A stretch of 64,000 bases of DNA, from NCBI GenBank assembly GCA_023548195.1, contig JAJHZJ010000576.1, positions 62,001 through 126,000 of the forward strand, given 5' to 3'. The notes under the pieces were generated by a model that saw nothing but the letters and a program-made list of their open reading frames with translations, searched no databases and had not been told where the DNA came from. Positions within the stretch are counted from its first letter, which is position 1; each line of letters starts with the position of its first letter. The position numbers were made by a program, and so were the translations under genes. Below are positions 31,563 through 44,683 of the stretch, piece after piece. This stretch comes from Bettongia penicillata ogilbyi. Its lineage: Eukaryota; Chordata; Mammalia; Diprotodontia; Potoroidae.

Positions 31563-32625
31563 GTGAGAGAGGAACTGAGGGCACTGAGGGGATTTGAGGA
31601 AGTGAGGATCAGAGAGGCCAATGGCATTGAGGAGTTTCTTAGATTGGTGCTGAAGGGATTGACAGAGTTAAGGAGGAGATTGGGCATATTCCATGAGACC
31701 ATAGGTGTCCCTGTACCTGGGGAAATCTTAATATTTCATGTGTCTTGTCCCTATTTGGCAGTCTTGTGAAGCCCTTGGAGTCTTTCTGTTTTACTCACTT
31801 ACATTAATGATTACAGGAAATGCTAAATTTCAATTAGAAGCAGAGGAAAATATAGATGCATTCTTTTCCTATTAAAGTTTAGAAACCTCTAAAATTCTGT
31901 CCATAGCCCTCCAAGGAGATTCCAGGTTTAGCTTCCTTGGTTAAGTTCTCACAATACATTCAGTGTGCTCCTCTCTGGCTACTGTAGTTTAAAGATATTG
32001 GAAATCTGAAGAGGAGAATGAGCTTGTGAGGAGGAAAGAGAGAGTTGGGAGGAGAGGGGGCTGCAGCCAGATTGGAGAGTGGTAGGATCAGTGACCAAAG
32101 GAAGAGGAGGGAACTGTGCAGAAGTCTAGGTTTGGATTTGCCAGGACCAAGTAAGTCTCCCTGGGATGGATCAGAAGGCTTCATGTGACAACTCAGGAGG
32201 TAAAAATAACATTTGGAAAAGTTACAGAGTCCCACCTATTACTGCAGGCAGTGTCTGCTGGTCCTCAGAGGGCTGAACTCTTTCACTTTCTCATGTTTCT
32301 CTTTTTATCTTGAGTTGCCCAGAGTCTTGGTTCTTTTCTTATCTCCGACACTAAAGCTCCTTCCCCTCCCTATTTTCACCCATTTACCCTCCCTACCCTT
32401 TATGTATATTATAGATAAGGGAAGACACAGGTATACAGAGATGATAGCTATTGGTCTCTGAGAACAGACCCACAGAAGAAACTGCAAAGTCTTGTCTCCA
32501 TTTCAGTCTCTTTTTGTTTTAAATGGATAAGATTTTTGTCAAATATGCCATGTGTCCCTCTTACTGTCACTTACCCCTTCTCCTACTCCAAAGACCTGTC
32601 ACAATCACTGACTTTTAAAATCCTC

Positions 32626-32627
32626 AA

Positions 32628-32676
<49 letters not shown>

Positions 32677-32677
32677 A
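32626..32677. repeat. (CA)n microsatellite, copy 2
   Basis: This is the counterpart of 7868-7910, several repeats longer. Confidence 0.95.
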
Positions 32678-33190
32678 GCATTCCCTATTTTTCTCTCCAA
32701 GGTCCAAAGACTCTCAGTCCTGCAGTCTCCCTTCTCTTTTTGTAGGTTTTATATTTCTACCTTCCTCCTTGAAATGTCTTTTATGAGTCTAATGAAAGAT
32801 TGTGTTTGTATTTGTTTCCAGACCCTAGTTCTATAGGAGGGAGTGAGATTCAATGAGGAAAGGCTCACTGAGGACTGAGGGCTGAGTCTGCACAGGCCAT
32901 CTTCTTTTCGTTCCATTACCCTGCAAACCATTCATTCCCTCATTCTCTGCCAACTTTCCCAGTCTTTTCTCATGATTTCCTCCTTATGTCCCCTTTCTCC
33001 CTTCCAGTGCTATCACAATCCCAACAGAAATACTCATTTGTTGCCTGTAAGACACTTTAGGAAACCAGTTCTTGGAGGGTCTGCTCCAACTGTGATGATA
33101 GCACCAGGATCTCTGATGCCCTTAGGTGGAAATCTTGCATGGTGGGCAAATAGATGGGACTTTGTTCAACCTAAGAATAGATAACAGGTT

Positions 33191-33264
33191 ACTTTTCAAT
33201 TCTAGGAGCAGAATAGGAGTCTCTGGTACTTTTCAATTCTAGGAGCAGAATAGGAGTCTCTGGT
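33191..33264. repeat. 37-bp perfect tandem duplication, copy 2 only
   Basis: Two identical 37-base units starting 'acttttcaattctagg' lie head to tail. Copy 1 has nothing like it at the matching place near 8500-8570. Confidence 0.9.
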
Positions 33265-34462
33265 AATTAGTGACAATTGCCATAGGTGTAAAAAGAGGAT
33301 GGATCTCAGGAACCAAACCTGAAATCATGAAAAGAATATTTTGTCATGTCAAGCCATAGTTTCTAGGATAAGGAAATCAGAGAGTCTAGACCAGATGAGG
33401 AAAAGAAGTTTGTAACTTTGGTCTGAAGTCAAGAAAGTGAACCCTGAGTGAAGGGAGAAAATACCATAAATGGAAGCACTTGACATTGGAAAGATGAGGA
33501 TATGTTTCCTTTCGTTTCCAACAATTCCTGCTAACAAGCACCCAGAACTTTCAATGACTGTGAAGCACCTGAATTCATGAGGTGGTCCCCATGCATCTCA
33601 TGCTTGCTGCTCCATCAACTGTGTTCACATAAAGAAATTAAAAAGAAAGTAATTAAGGACTGAAGGTTTGGTCTCATGCAAGTATGTGCACACACTGCAA
33701 CCTGCACATAGTCACAATAGCTGTTGCTGAAAAGGAAGTAAAAGGAGAAATCCCCTCTCCCCCTTTATGTTGAAAGTCTGAAAAAGAGCAATTCCAAGAG
33801 ATATAGTCAAAGGGAATGGAGGGATGGAGAAAGGAGATGGTTTAACTTTTTAAACCTTCTAAATGTATAGGTCCTTCTGGTTGAGTGGTCAATCCTTTTT
33901 GAAAGAATGTTCCTCCTTTTCCTAATATAATGGGGAGTAAGGGATCAACTGAGAGACTCCTGTTGTAGGTTCCTTTTAACAAGGCATCAGAGCACATGTG
34001 TCATGGAAATGACCTTATATTGGGTCCACTGGAAGGGGCCAGAGTAAAGGTTCAGCTTGTAATTATAATCCTGTCTGTGGTGTGAAACCACTGTGGTATC
34101 TCATTTCCAGGCCTAGCCAGACCATAGCATTTGATCACATACACAATAGAGAACATGGTTACTAGACTGCTAGATCAAGGATGGTGGATCAAGGACTGAC
34201 ACCTCCCTAACTATTTCATTCAGGGAACACTGAACTTTGGAATATTTACATGGGATCTACAAATTCTGCTCCTGAGGGAGGAGAAACCAGGGGGCTTGTG
34301 GAATACAGCAGGAAATAAGGAAGGTCAGATATAAATTTGTCAGTTAAATATATCATGTAGAGCTTAATTTGATGTGGAAAAAATCTCTGCAAGTGATCAC
34401 TTTCTTTGCTATATATATATGAAGATGTAAAATATTTTAGGAAGAGGGAATAACCATTTATA

Positions 34463-34690
34463 AGAAGCCTACTATGTACCAGAAATGTGTTTTACAAAGC
34501 TTGTGTCATTTGATCCTCACACAACTACCCTTGAAGTAGGTGCCACTATAATTCCATTTTATAGTTGAGGAAATGGAGGCAAGCAACGTTGACCTGCCCT
34601 GGGTCACACATCTAGCAAATGTCTAATACTCAGGTCTTCCTGAACCAGGTACAGTATCCCATTCACTGTGCTGCTTAGCTGCCTCTAAAG
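34463..34690 (+). repeat. MIR/THER-type SINE, copy 2
   Basis: Counterpart of 11150-11395, with a short internal loss. Confidence 0.8.
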
Positions 34691-36894
34691 GAATAGAAAT
34701 TTTGATATCAAGATCATCTCATTGAACTCCCCCCTCATGAGATAATGAGGGTACCACAAAATAGTTTGGAAAATGAGACCATGTATGCAATATCACTTGG
34801 GATTTCCTTAAGACATCTGATAAAGTCTGTTACAATAACCTCATGGTACAGATTGAGATGCTCATGATGAAAGTCTGGACCAACTGTTAACAGCAGTACT
34901 GGGGTTTAGTGTCATTTTTAATTAAATGACAGACTAGTATTACATAAAACCATAAGTCTGCTGTTGTCTAGAATATTATAACCATATGAAGGGAAGTTCA
35001 ACACCCCAAATGAAAGAGGAAGCATGGGGCAGAAAGATGAGGAAACAAGAATAACAAAGGAGAGCGTAGAAAGGGGAGATCTACCACACCTGCATGCTTA
35101 GTTACCTTTCCCTTTTGAAAGACATTGCCATTAGGACTGAGAGGCTCAGTCTACCATTCTCAACCTCTTTCCATTTCCCAACTGTCTCCCCATGATCCAA
35201 ATGATCAGTGTTTTGGGATATTGATTTTTTTTTCCCACTTTATTGAGAAGGAAAAAGTGAATGTTCAGATTTATGTTCTATAGATCAGTGAAAAATTTTT
35301 AAAATATACAGACCATTTATAATATACAGACCCAGAGAAGGTCATAAGACAAAAGCACAAAGAAGAAAAACACTGCATCCCAGATGTGGAAATGCACACC
35401 ATCGAGATCTAAGTTGGTTTTGCTGATTCTCTCTTGGCATGGAGAGATTATACTTGCTTGGCCACATGTACAAGCATCATTTGTCTCATTAGGATCCTCC
35501 TTGTGATTTAGGATCCCCTTCCTTACCTCATCCCTTTACTTTTGACTTCCTTACCTCATCCCTTTACCTTTGACTTGTGGTGAAGATCATTCTGTCACCA
35601 CAAGTTCATTCTCAGATACTGAGAAAATTTCTTGATGGCATTGATGAGGTTTCCACTAGTCTTTACTGTGTCTGTATAGATTAAATAACTGAGTATGTTA
35701 TCCTTCCTCTCTCTATGGAAAAAGTAATCACATACAAGTAAGCATTTCAACCCAACACTTCTAAAAGAGATCATGACATTTCTTCTCCCCAAGATATAGA
35801 AAATAGCCCCTTAGTACACTTAACAAAACTATATCCTTCCTACAGCCCCCTTTGTAAAGTCTCCAATTTTTCTCAGTGAATATGCTCTGGTCTATGATTG
35901 AAAAAAAAAATTTCTCATGTTTTGGGAGAAGCCTCTGTGAGGGACAAATGAATACAAGGAATAGAACAGGGAGAAACAAGGTTGAAAGGCTCAGTTAGCT
36001 CATGTCTAGGGTCTCCACATGGAATTAGCATAAAATGTGAATGTTACTTATTTCTTAAAGTCTTATACATGTCCACTGGCAAAGCCTTAAAACATTAACC
36101 ATAACCCACAACTCCAATGATATTCTCCTTGACTCTGCACTATCCAAACAATTACCTCAAGTCCCATGTCTTCTGGTAAGTCTGTCAAGGTTTGGCTTCA
36201 ACCTCCTTATCGCTGGTAATCTTCTGTGAGCCATATGTGGCTGCAGAAAACTGTTTCTGCTGCCAATGAGCTCCAACTAAGAACCCCACGATGTTCTAAA
36301 GGCCCATCTCAGGACCATTATTGGTCAGTTTTGCTCAGCATTGAAACATGAAGTAGAAGGAACCCAAGAACAAGTCTCAGACTGGTCTAAGCAACTAATG
36401 CTCTCCTATGTGAAGAGTTACCACTGCTGACAAAGTGTTAGGGTTTAGGGATGCCTTTCTCATCTTTTCATGAGAATTCCCAGAAAGAAAAGGTTCCAAG
36501 CCACAAGCCAAAAAGAGAGAAAGAAAGGAGCAACAGTGGAAGTTGTCTCTCCATTTAATATCTGTTGAATGGGCTGTTTTTCCTGGCTCAGTGACCAATC
36601 CTCTTTGAAACATCCCTGTGCCTCTGATATCAACACAAGTACCATGGGAATGCTGCTTCATTACAAATATTGAGCCCTTCAACATAGAGCACATATTCCT
36701 GAAATTTCTGAGTGAGTTCAGGTCCCTGTTCTTCAGTGGAATATTCTCCAGCCAGAGTAGAGCATAAGATGCCTGTGATTGTTGCCAAAAAATCATTCTA
36801 CTTTTGTAATGCCCCCTCCCTGAAACTCATGCCCAATACACAGCATCAGTTACACCAATTGGCTCCCCAGAGCCAACTGCCCTTCTACAGGCAG
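34691..36894. other. Duplicated non-coding DNA, copy 2
   Basis: Counterpart of 11396-13644. The minus-strand frame 36395-36796 differs in length and C-terminus from its copy 1 counterpart. No gene is supported. Confidence 0.45.
35521..35576. repeat. 28-bp tandem duplication, copy 2 only
   Basis: Two 28-base units starting 'ccttacctcatccc' differ by one base. Copy 1 has one unit at about 12225-12252. Confidence 0.9.
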
Positions 36895-37140
36895 CAAGGT
36901 GGTACAGTGGATGGAATGCTGGGTCTGAAGTCAGAACACGAGTTGAAATCCAGCTTCAGACCGTTACTAATTATGGGACCCTGGAGAAGTTATTTAACCT
37001 CTTTGTGCCTTGGTTCCTCAAGTATAAAATAGGGATAATAATAATCACATCTACCTTCCAGGGTAGATATGGGGATCAAAAGAGACAATATTTTTAAACC
37101 ATTCAGCACAGTGTCAGGCATAGTAGCTACTCATTAAGAA
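36895..37140 (+). repeat. tRNA-derived marsupial SINE, copy 2
   Basis: Counterpart of 13645-13925. Confidence 0.75.
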
Positions 37141-38068
37141 CTTACGTCCTCCCTTTGTTCCTTTAATTCCAGGATTCCAAGGGTCACCTTGTGACTTTGC
37201 ATGAGCAGCTGATTTTGTCTCTGTCTTCCTCACATCCCATACCACATGCACTGGTCTCCATGCTGTTTATTCCCTCATTCCAGCTCAGCATGGGCAGTCA
37301 CATACCAGAGGCCACTTTATCAAAGAACAAAAACAGGAAAGAGAGTCACAGGAAATGTATCTACCAGGAGAATAACCCAAGGCATCAGAGGCCTCTAGTG
37401 AAAGGCACCCTCAGAGACTGTCCCTGATACTGCCTTGTACAATCACCCTGCTCTTTCCTCAGCCTCATTTTTCCCTTCACAATAGCCTTTGACTCCAGCT
37501 CATCCCAACATTGACAGAAGGGCTGCTAACAGTCCAGCCTCCATTCAAAGATTTCTTCCATGCTTCTGGCTGCAGATAGTGTTCTGGAACTCCACCTACT
37601 TAGTGACTGTCACCAAGCCCTGTCACCTGACCCATCCTACCCAATAGTTTCCCAAAATTTCAAAACCACTGACTTAGCTGTCTGTAATTTAATTTTAATT
37701 TTCACTTTAGGTAGAACACAGAAACTATTCCCACTCCAGAAGAGCTCTCCTAGGTGCCAAGGTAGGCAATGTCATAAATAATCTGTGTGATCTTCCATAA
37801 GTCTCCTTCTGTCATTTTGCTATTTTTCTTATGATACAATGTGTATATTGGTGAATATGGAATGGGATGTAATGGTGGGGTGGAGGGAATTTTGGTTTTC
37901 ACCATCTCCAACATGCCATCCTTCTTTGTGACTCCAGAATACTAAAATTTACCACTCCCTTACCTCCTCCACTCAATACATTTCAGAGGTAATGGACCAG
38001 AAATACTGATGGCTTGAGAAATGACTTCTGGAAAGTCCCTAGGGTCTGCTGGGAGTGAAGGAAGTGCA

Positions 38069-38095
38069 GGTGTGTGTGTGTGTGTGTGTGTGTGA
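38069..38095. repeat. (TG)n microsatellite, copy 2
   Basis: Counterpart of 14835-14897, contracted to a pure short TG run. Confidence 0.95.
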
Positions 38096-38149
38096 ATTTA
38101 GAATGCAGGGAGGTGTACTAGTGAGTGGAGCACAGATGAGGTAGTAGAT

Positions 38150-38370
38150 AGGGAGTAGGAATCAACAAACTTGGGCTTTTCTTCCCCTGGTGACACTAAC
38201 TTTGTGCCTATGGCAAAATTCCTTAAGCTCTTTGATACTTAGTTCCCCATCTTTAAAATGGCAATAGTAAAACCTACTGAAGTTGTAGCACCTGTTTGTG
38301 AGGATTCTTATTAGATGTATTTCAAATGATATCTGTAAAATGTTTTGCTATGTCCAAATTGTGATACAAA
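38150..38370 (+). repeat. MIR-like SINE, copy 2
   Basis: Counterpart of 14935-15180. Confidence 0.65.
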
Positions 38371-38879
38371 ATGTTGATCACTGTTACGGTAGAGAAAGGA
38401 CCAGCTTTTATACTCTTGTCTTTGTAAGACCCAAAGTCTCACAATATCACATACTTTCAAATGAATATAAAACATGAACTCTGGTCAGGTCATCATAAAA
38501 ACTGTATTCTGAATGGACAAAAGGTCTCTGCACCAAAACTGGGTTAAGGAATTTAAGAGTTGAAGGCATTTCAAGACTAAGGGGATTAAGGGGACTCAAG
38601 GAATGAGGGACTGAAACAATGGAAGGAGAAAGGTGTAGTTCAATGGCTGAAAATGTGTTCAGAGCAAGAAAGGAAGAAAAAGGAGACTTTGGAAGGAGTC
38701 TTAGAGAGGAAGCCATTAACTAGGGAATAATCAGTTCAGTAGTAAATTAGCAATTGTAATGCCAGTCACAAACAGTCCTCAGAAGAACTCTAAAAAGGAA
38801 GTCCTATCAATACCACCCCCCCATTTTACAGTTAAGGGAACTGAGGCAGAAAATCAAGAAAATAAAGAGTGAAAGTGGT

Positions 38880-39190
38880 TTGCGTTTAAAGGCATAGTCG
38901 GGTAGCTCTATTTGGATCCCAATGGGCTTTATCAAAGTCTGGTTTATCAGAGCTATATTTCAAGACATCAGGGATGAAAATTACATGTGACAAAAGAGCT
39001 AATTGTCTTAGCTTTAAAAAAAATAATAGAATAAATAAATGTGGAAGGAAAAAATAAAGTCCAGCTCCCCAAAATCTTACAAAGTATAAGCAATCAAAGC
39101 TGCATATAAGGATATGACTCTACACATGAAGAGAGGGAGAAGAGGAGAATAGGGGAGGAAGATGAAGAGAAAGAAATGGAGGGAGGAAAT
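38880..39190 (+). repeat. Fragment of 1.3-kb LTR-like repeat, copy 2
   Basis: Counterpart of 15690-16010. It matches the beginning of 51480-52775. Confidence 0.6.
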
Positions 39191-39244
39191 AGCAGCATTG
39201 CCCAAATGGAACAGCTCATTTGAGTCCCCAGGCATCAGCTAGTA

Positions 39245-39385
39245 CCACACACTGATTTTTGTTCTCCCCTCATTCTCAGAGAGGATCAGTGAAACCAGGG
39301 ATGTGATGTCTTGACTTTCAAGGGAATAGGACTTAAGTGAGGGAGGGGTGTGGCAACTCATCTGCCTCACTCTCTCCTCCAGTCA
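39245..39385 (+). repeat. RTE-derived SINE fragment, copy 2
   Basis: Counterpart of 16080-16230. Confidence 0.55.
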
Positions 39386-41134
39386 ATTAAGTCCAGTGGC
39401 AAGACATTGACTGGGACAATGTGCAATGGCCTCCACCTTCTCAAGTTTAGCCACAAAAGAAGAGAAGAGATAGCTAGGACACATGGGTTATGTGGGATTT
39501 TTGAGAATGAGCCAGTAGACAGAGTGTGTTTGAAGATAAATGAGAGAGTGGGGGTGATACAGGCTGCTGAACTAGAATGAGAACACTTGTGCAAGTAGAG
39601 AAGTTTGCTTTTGCTAAGAAAAGGAAGGAGATGGTAGCAGAAGGCATCTGAGTGGTGTGAAATGAGGAGGAGGAAAGGGAGCTATCTATGAATAACCTCA
39701 TATTTTTTTCAAATATTTGTCAAGGTTCTCAACTAGGAGAGTGGGAGAGGGGGAAACCGTGGGAGGTTTGAAAAGGGATAAAAAGGTTTGGAAGGAGCAC
39801 TGGGAAGAGTGGGATGGTGAATTGATATCAGAATTATAAAAGAATTGCATTACTTGAGACCCAGTTGAGGTTATGTACCATAAACCTAGTCATCATAGTT
39901 CCATCATTTTCTCCAGCTTCATTAAGCAGTGCTGTGTAGCAGACAAGGAAGAAAAACATGGGAGTGACCCAAGACTGAAAAATAGAAGAGCAAAGTTTGA
40001 TAAGAGGATGAAGGGGTAAGGGACTCAAGAGAGTAGGACAGTGTAGACTTAAACCGGTTCACCAAGAAGCCAAGATGGGTAAAGGAGGAGAGTGTAGGTA
40101 GTAGATGGGTGATTGCCTGGGAGAGAACTGAGGGCTTGACAGACTGGGGGCCATGATGTGGATGAAGAACAAGACTAGGGGTTGCAAGGCAGAAGGAAAG
40201 ATGAAATGATAATAGATTATGATTAGATAAGGGATTTTCAAACTTATGAGCACAGAATAGGTACATCTATGGAAGTGGCAAGATCAAAGGCATAATTTTT
40301 TTTGTGGGTGGCTTAAATTAGGTAGAGAAGTAACTGGTCAGGGCAATGAAAAAGTTGAGGAACTAGGTTTAGGATGCCTGAGGACCCATCCATTTCTATC
40401 TATATCTCCATATACCACCATATCTGTGTATCTCTAGAGATATAAATACATACACTTATATATATATGTATATATATGTGTGTGTGTGCATAAATGTATG
40501 TATGTATGTATGTATATATGTTGAAGTCAACTAGTATGAAAGTAGGAGTTCAGGAGAGACTGTGAATCAAGGATTGAACTCATGAAATAAAGAAGGGGAG
40601 TGTACTAGAGGTCTATAGAAAATAGCTACCAGGAAGGAGTCGGTGTTATTTGTGGATTGAACGAACCTTGAAGGAGAAAAGATTACTGAGAGACACCAGA
40701 GAAAAATCTGGAGACAACAATGGGGAGCAAGAGTATTACAACTCTCTCATCTTGCCCTGTGAGTTGGAGAAATAATGTAAGTGCATCCAGTGTTGAAAAG
40801 AGTGGCCAGGGAGATCTGTTATCAGGAGAAGGCCATGTCTCAGTGAGGGCCAAAAGATGGAAGGAGGGGGTACACATCAAATTAAGTTTGTTGTTTCAGG
40901 AGCAGGCATATCAGAGAGCACTGTAGAAGGAGTGGCTAACTGTACAATGGGACACTGGGTGGGGCTGATGGGTAGAAGAATAAGGGATCAGGCAAAGAAA
41001 GATAATGAATGGGGTTTGAATGATGACCAGGGGCTTATAAATATTGGGATGGGAGAGGGTTGAGATCAGAATAGTGTTTGTTAATTAATGAGAAATAAAT
41101 TTAGATAGATTTTCATTTTCTATAAAAAGGAAGG
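39386..41134. other. Unclassified duplicated repeat-like DNA, copy 2
   Basis: Counterpart of 16231-17964. The minus-strand open frames 39834-40028 and 39922-40266 match those in copy 1 but have no identified family. A TA/TG-rich patch spans 40440-40525. Confidence 0.4.
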
Positions 41135-41400
41135 AAACAGATTTTTATCCAGTATCTGCTATGTGCCAGACGTTGCTAAGCATTTTTAAAGTTTCTTAGT
41201 TAACCCTCACAAACATACTAGGAATAAATGCTATCATTATCCCCATTTTAAGGTTGATGGAACTAAGACAAAGGTTAAGTCACTTGCCCAGGTTCACACA
41301 GCTAATATATGTCTAAGTTAGACTGAAAATCAGAAAAGCCTACATCTTCTTGGAAGACTTCAGGTCCAGTGCTCAATCCACTACATCACTGAGGTGCCTC
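41135..41400 (+). repeat. MIR/THER-type SINE, copy 2
   Basis: Counterpart of 17965-18235. Confidence 0.8.
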
Positions 41401-41449
41401 TGTTCACATGGTAGTTTAGAGTCCCTTTGGGATTATCAATTATTACTGG

Positions 41450-42800
41450 ACCTAGTAAGTCTAGTCAATCTCTATGTGCCTCTGATTCAGGGGAGCATCA
41501 GTCATGGTCCCAGCTCTTCCTTCCCTTGTAAAATCATCAGAAGAAATTGTCTTGGACTAAAGTTCCAAGCCCACAGGTCCAATATTAAAGTGTCAATATG
41601 TGTACCAGGGCAGCTTAATACCCCTGACTCTTGGTGTACAAAACCCAAAGGCACAAAAGAGATTCATTCATTTGTCTAGAGCAGACCTGCCAACTTGGCA
41701 GTTGATAGAAGCCAAAATTAAAATAGAATAAAGTTCTTTACCTCAAAGATAGGCTTTTAACAACTCACTTTCTAAGTAAAGGTAAGTAGAGACAGACTGA
41801 ACATGGTTGATTGCTGCAGGTCATGTGACAAACAGAAGACAGTGAGCAGTGGCAAGCTGTCCAAAATTTCTTGGCAGGCTGCAGGTGAACTGAAGGCAGT
41901 ATGTTGTGTCGGCCTGATCTACAGAAATGAAGCTTCATGAAACTACCTTTAAACATTAAAGAAAAGCTTAGATGGAATAGAAACTTTTGGACATGTCTCT
42001 GCCCAGAAGAAGGGAAGGGAAGAGGGGAAGAGACAGTGGGAGGAGAAAAAAGACACTTCTTTATTCAACCAGATTTATGGCTGGGGGAGAGAAATTCATC
42101 TATTAATGGTCAGGCTTATCTTCTATTTTGTTGCTTCCATCCCATCTCCTTGGCTTGGTTGAAGACCTTGGCTGAATGGTCATGGGGACATGGTCAATAC
42201 CATCTCCATCCCCTCTGTCAAAATCAATGTTGGTCTCTCAGTCACTTTCCTGAAATTTCAGAAAGACTCATTCAAATTATCTCTGAGGTTGCATCATGCT
42301 AATCTGTTAATTCCCAATATTTGCCTGGGCAGGAAAATGAGAATAACTCCAAATGCCAGCATTCTAAGAGAAGTTTTAAACTACTTCCCCCTTGGGATCT
42401 CCAACATTACCTTCCTACCCAAAGAGGGAGCAGATGTATCATTACTTTTTGGTTTGTTTGTTTGCTAAGGTCTAATTAAGCATGGGGTGGAGAATCACAG
42501 AAAACTGAGAGATTGTGTTTTTTTTCCTTCCCATAATCTTTCAAGTCATTCAGTTTCTTATTACTAAACAACTTTTCCCAATAACTGCTCTTAGTTTCCT
42601 TCTTTGCCTCTTCTTTTTCTCTCCATATCTTCAATAACCCTTATGGAGCCATTTTTTATTGCTCTTTCTAAGACTTCAGACAATTGGAGAAAATAGTCTC
42701 TGGAGTCCTTATGATCTAGATGGCTTACAAGGCTGTATGTGATTCTGCCAATTTATGAACCAAGTGAGAAAATGATTACTGTTCACTTGTATTAATAACT
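41450..42800 (-). repeat. 1.3-kb LTR-like repeat, inverted copy
   Basis: The reverse complement of this block aligns with 51700-52775 over its length, including 'gtctgaagtctta', 'ggctccatatgggtta'-like and 'gtagtttaaaacttctct' words. It holds about 250 extra bases near 41700-41930. Copy 1 keeps only its right-hand remnant at 18260-18465. Open frames here (41937-42302, 42190-42468) show no known domain. Confidence 0.75.
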
Positions 42801-43439
42801 AATTGTTCTTGGGCAGACCCAGGATGTTTTCCTTCCTATTTCCTCCATTCTCTTCTATGTCTAATCAGCCCCTGAAGAATGGGGCTGATAATGGCATTGG
42901 ATTTAACATTCTCCTCAATCTTGTTTGGATCCCACCCAGGTGGGGAAGCTCACTGTGTTCTACGAGGCTAGGGTGGGAGGGTTAGATGTTTAGATGGCTG
43001 GGGGCTGGGTGTGGCCTGGGAGTAAGAGTGATATAATCAAAGTCATATTTCCTTACCCCTCATTAGAATAGGTCCACCTTTCATTATAATATTCATGCTT
43101 CTCATTAATTGTTACCTAATTAGAGTTGACTACAATCTGTAGAGAACACCCACTGTTCCAAGAGCATATAAGCATCAACAGGCTGCTGTGTTCCATCTTG
43201 GCCTTGTGAAAGATGATATTTTGATATGGGAAGTGGGTGATATTATTCTCATGTGAGAAATTACTTCATTTATTTGACACACATATGATTCTAATGGTTA
43301 ATAAATTAATAGAGAAAATACCAATGGTAGCAGCATTATCACTTTGAACCCCTCCTTGTGAGGTGCCATATAATACAATTGAAGAAGTGAGATTCCAGGA
43401 ACAGTGTGGTTCAGAAGGAGCTGAGAGGTATAGTCAATA
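42801..43439. other. Copy 2-only flank, no gene recognised
   Basis: Present only in copy 2 as part of the 2.6 kb missing from copy 1. No exon or repeat family was identified. Confidence 0.4.
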
Positions 43440-43650
43440 TTCAAAGTTGGAGTCAGAAAGAACTGAGTTCCCTTTCTGCCTCAGACTCTTATTGTGTAAC
43501 CCTAGACCAGTTCCTTGATTTTTAGCTTCAGTTTGCTCATATGTAAAATGGGATTTATAACAGTACATACCATAGAAAAATATTGCTGAAGATCAAATGA
43601 GAACAATTCAATTCAATGAATATTTATTAAGTAAGCTCTATGTGTCAAGC
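43440..43650 (+). repeat. MIR-like SINE
   Basis: Words such as 'gtgtaaccctagaccagttcc' and 'catatgtaaaatgggatt' match the body of tRNA-headed MIR-type SINEs. The tail runs into the AAGG microsatellite, which may have grown from it. Confidence 0.6.
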
Positions 43651-43667
43651 ACTGGTCTAAGCATTAG

Positions 43668-43868
43668 AGAAGGAAGGAAGGAAAGAAGGAAGGAAGGAAG
43701 GAAGGAAGGAAGGAAGGAAGGAAGGAAGGAAGGAAGGAAGGAAGGAAAGAAGGAAGGAAGGAAGGAAGGAAGGAAGGAAGGAAAGAAGGAAGGAAGGAAG
43801 GAAGGAAGGAAGGAAGGAAGGAAGGAAGGAAGGAAGGAAGGAAGGAAGGAAGGAAGGAAGGAAGGAAA
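43668..43868 (+). repeat. (AAGG)n microsatellite, about 200 bp
   Basis: Nearly pure GGAA repeats with a few AAAG interruptions, followed by a purine-rich stretch to about 44060. It makes long low-complexity open frames on both strands (RKEGRKEG, LPSFLPSF) that are not genes. Confidence 0.98.
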
Positions 43869-44089
43869 GAGAGCAGCGAGGACAAAGTGAGGATAGTAGG
43901 AAATATATTGCAGAAAGGAAGGGGAAGGAGAAGAATGAGGGAGGAAAGAGGAAGATAAAGGATAAAAGAACAAAGGAAGGAAGGAAAGAAGGAAGGAAGG
44001 AAGAGAAGCAGGGAGGGAGGGGGAAGAGAGAGTGGGAGAGAGAAAGGGAGAGAGGAAGGAAGGTCTGTTTCCTATTTACCTACAATACT

Positions 44090-44240
44090 ACATATTTTCA
44101 CATAACTGTTTGAAAGTCATTTCCCCTATTAGACTGTGATCCCTTTAAGATCACAGATTGCTTTTTTCCTTTATTGTATCCCTTGCACTTAGAAAAATGT
44201 GTGGAACTCAGTAGACACTTAATAAATAATTATTGACTGC
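44090..44240 (+). repeat. L2 LINE 3' tail
   Basis: Includes 'ttagactgtgatccctttaa', 'tattgtatcccttgcactta' and 'cagtagacacttaataaata', the standard L2 3' end. Confidence 0.6.
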
Positions 44241-44683
44241 CCAAAATATTCAAAGAAGTACCTCTGTACACCTTGCATACTAATACACTCCTTGTAGCCT
44301 CCTCTATATAGTCTAGCTTTATCCTCAATAAGTATGCTCTGTTGTGAGGTTGGTGGACAGTTTCTGGGGTTTGAGTGGAGAAATATGTGGATGAGCAATA
44401 GGGGCAAGCAGGGGCCTGGGAGACCCAAGGATGCATCTACTAATTGGAAAGACTGTATGGCCAGGAGTGTATGGCCATGACCCCTGTTCTTCATATGATC
44501 AGCCATATCTCCATCCTCTGACCTGAGTAGGAACAAGGATGCCCCTCTCTTCAGGAAAGATATCTAGATATCTGACCTTCTAACTGGCGAGGAGATTCCC
44601 AAAGAACAATATGGAATGCTTTCTCCTGTGTCAGGAGAGGGTATGCAGGTCAGATTCTCCTGAGTTGACATGATGTGTTTCAG

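Larger units (their letters stand above)
31563..34462. other. Duplicated non-coding DNA, copy 2
   Basis: It corresponds to copy 1 6803-8820 followed by 10200-11149. The joint near 33515 marks a 1.4-kb loss relative to copy 1. A 19-base insertion relative to copy 1 lies near 34090. Short open frames here (31563-31769, 32213-32461) lack recognisable domains. Confidence 0.5.

Noticed and set aside
43597..43973. Long low-complexity open frames on both strands
   Set aside because: They are translations of the AAGG microsatellite and have no other content.
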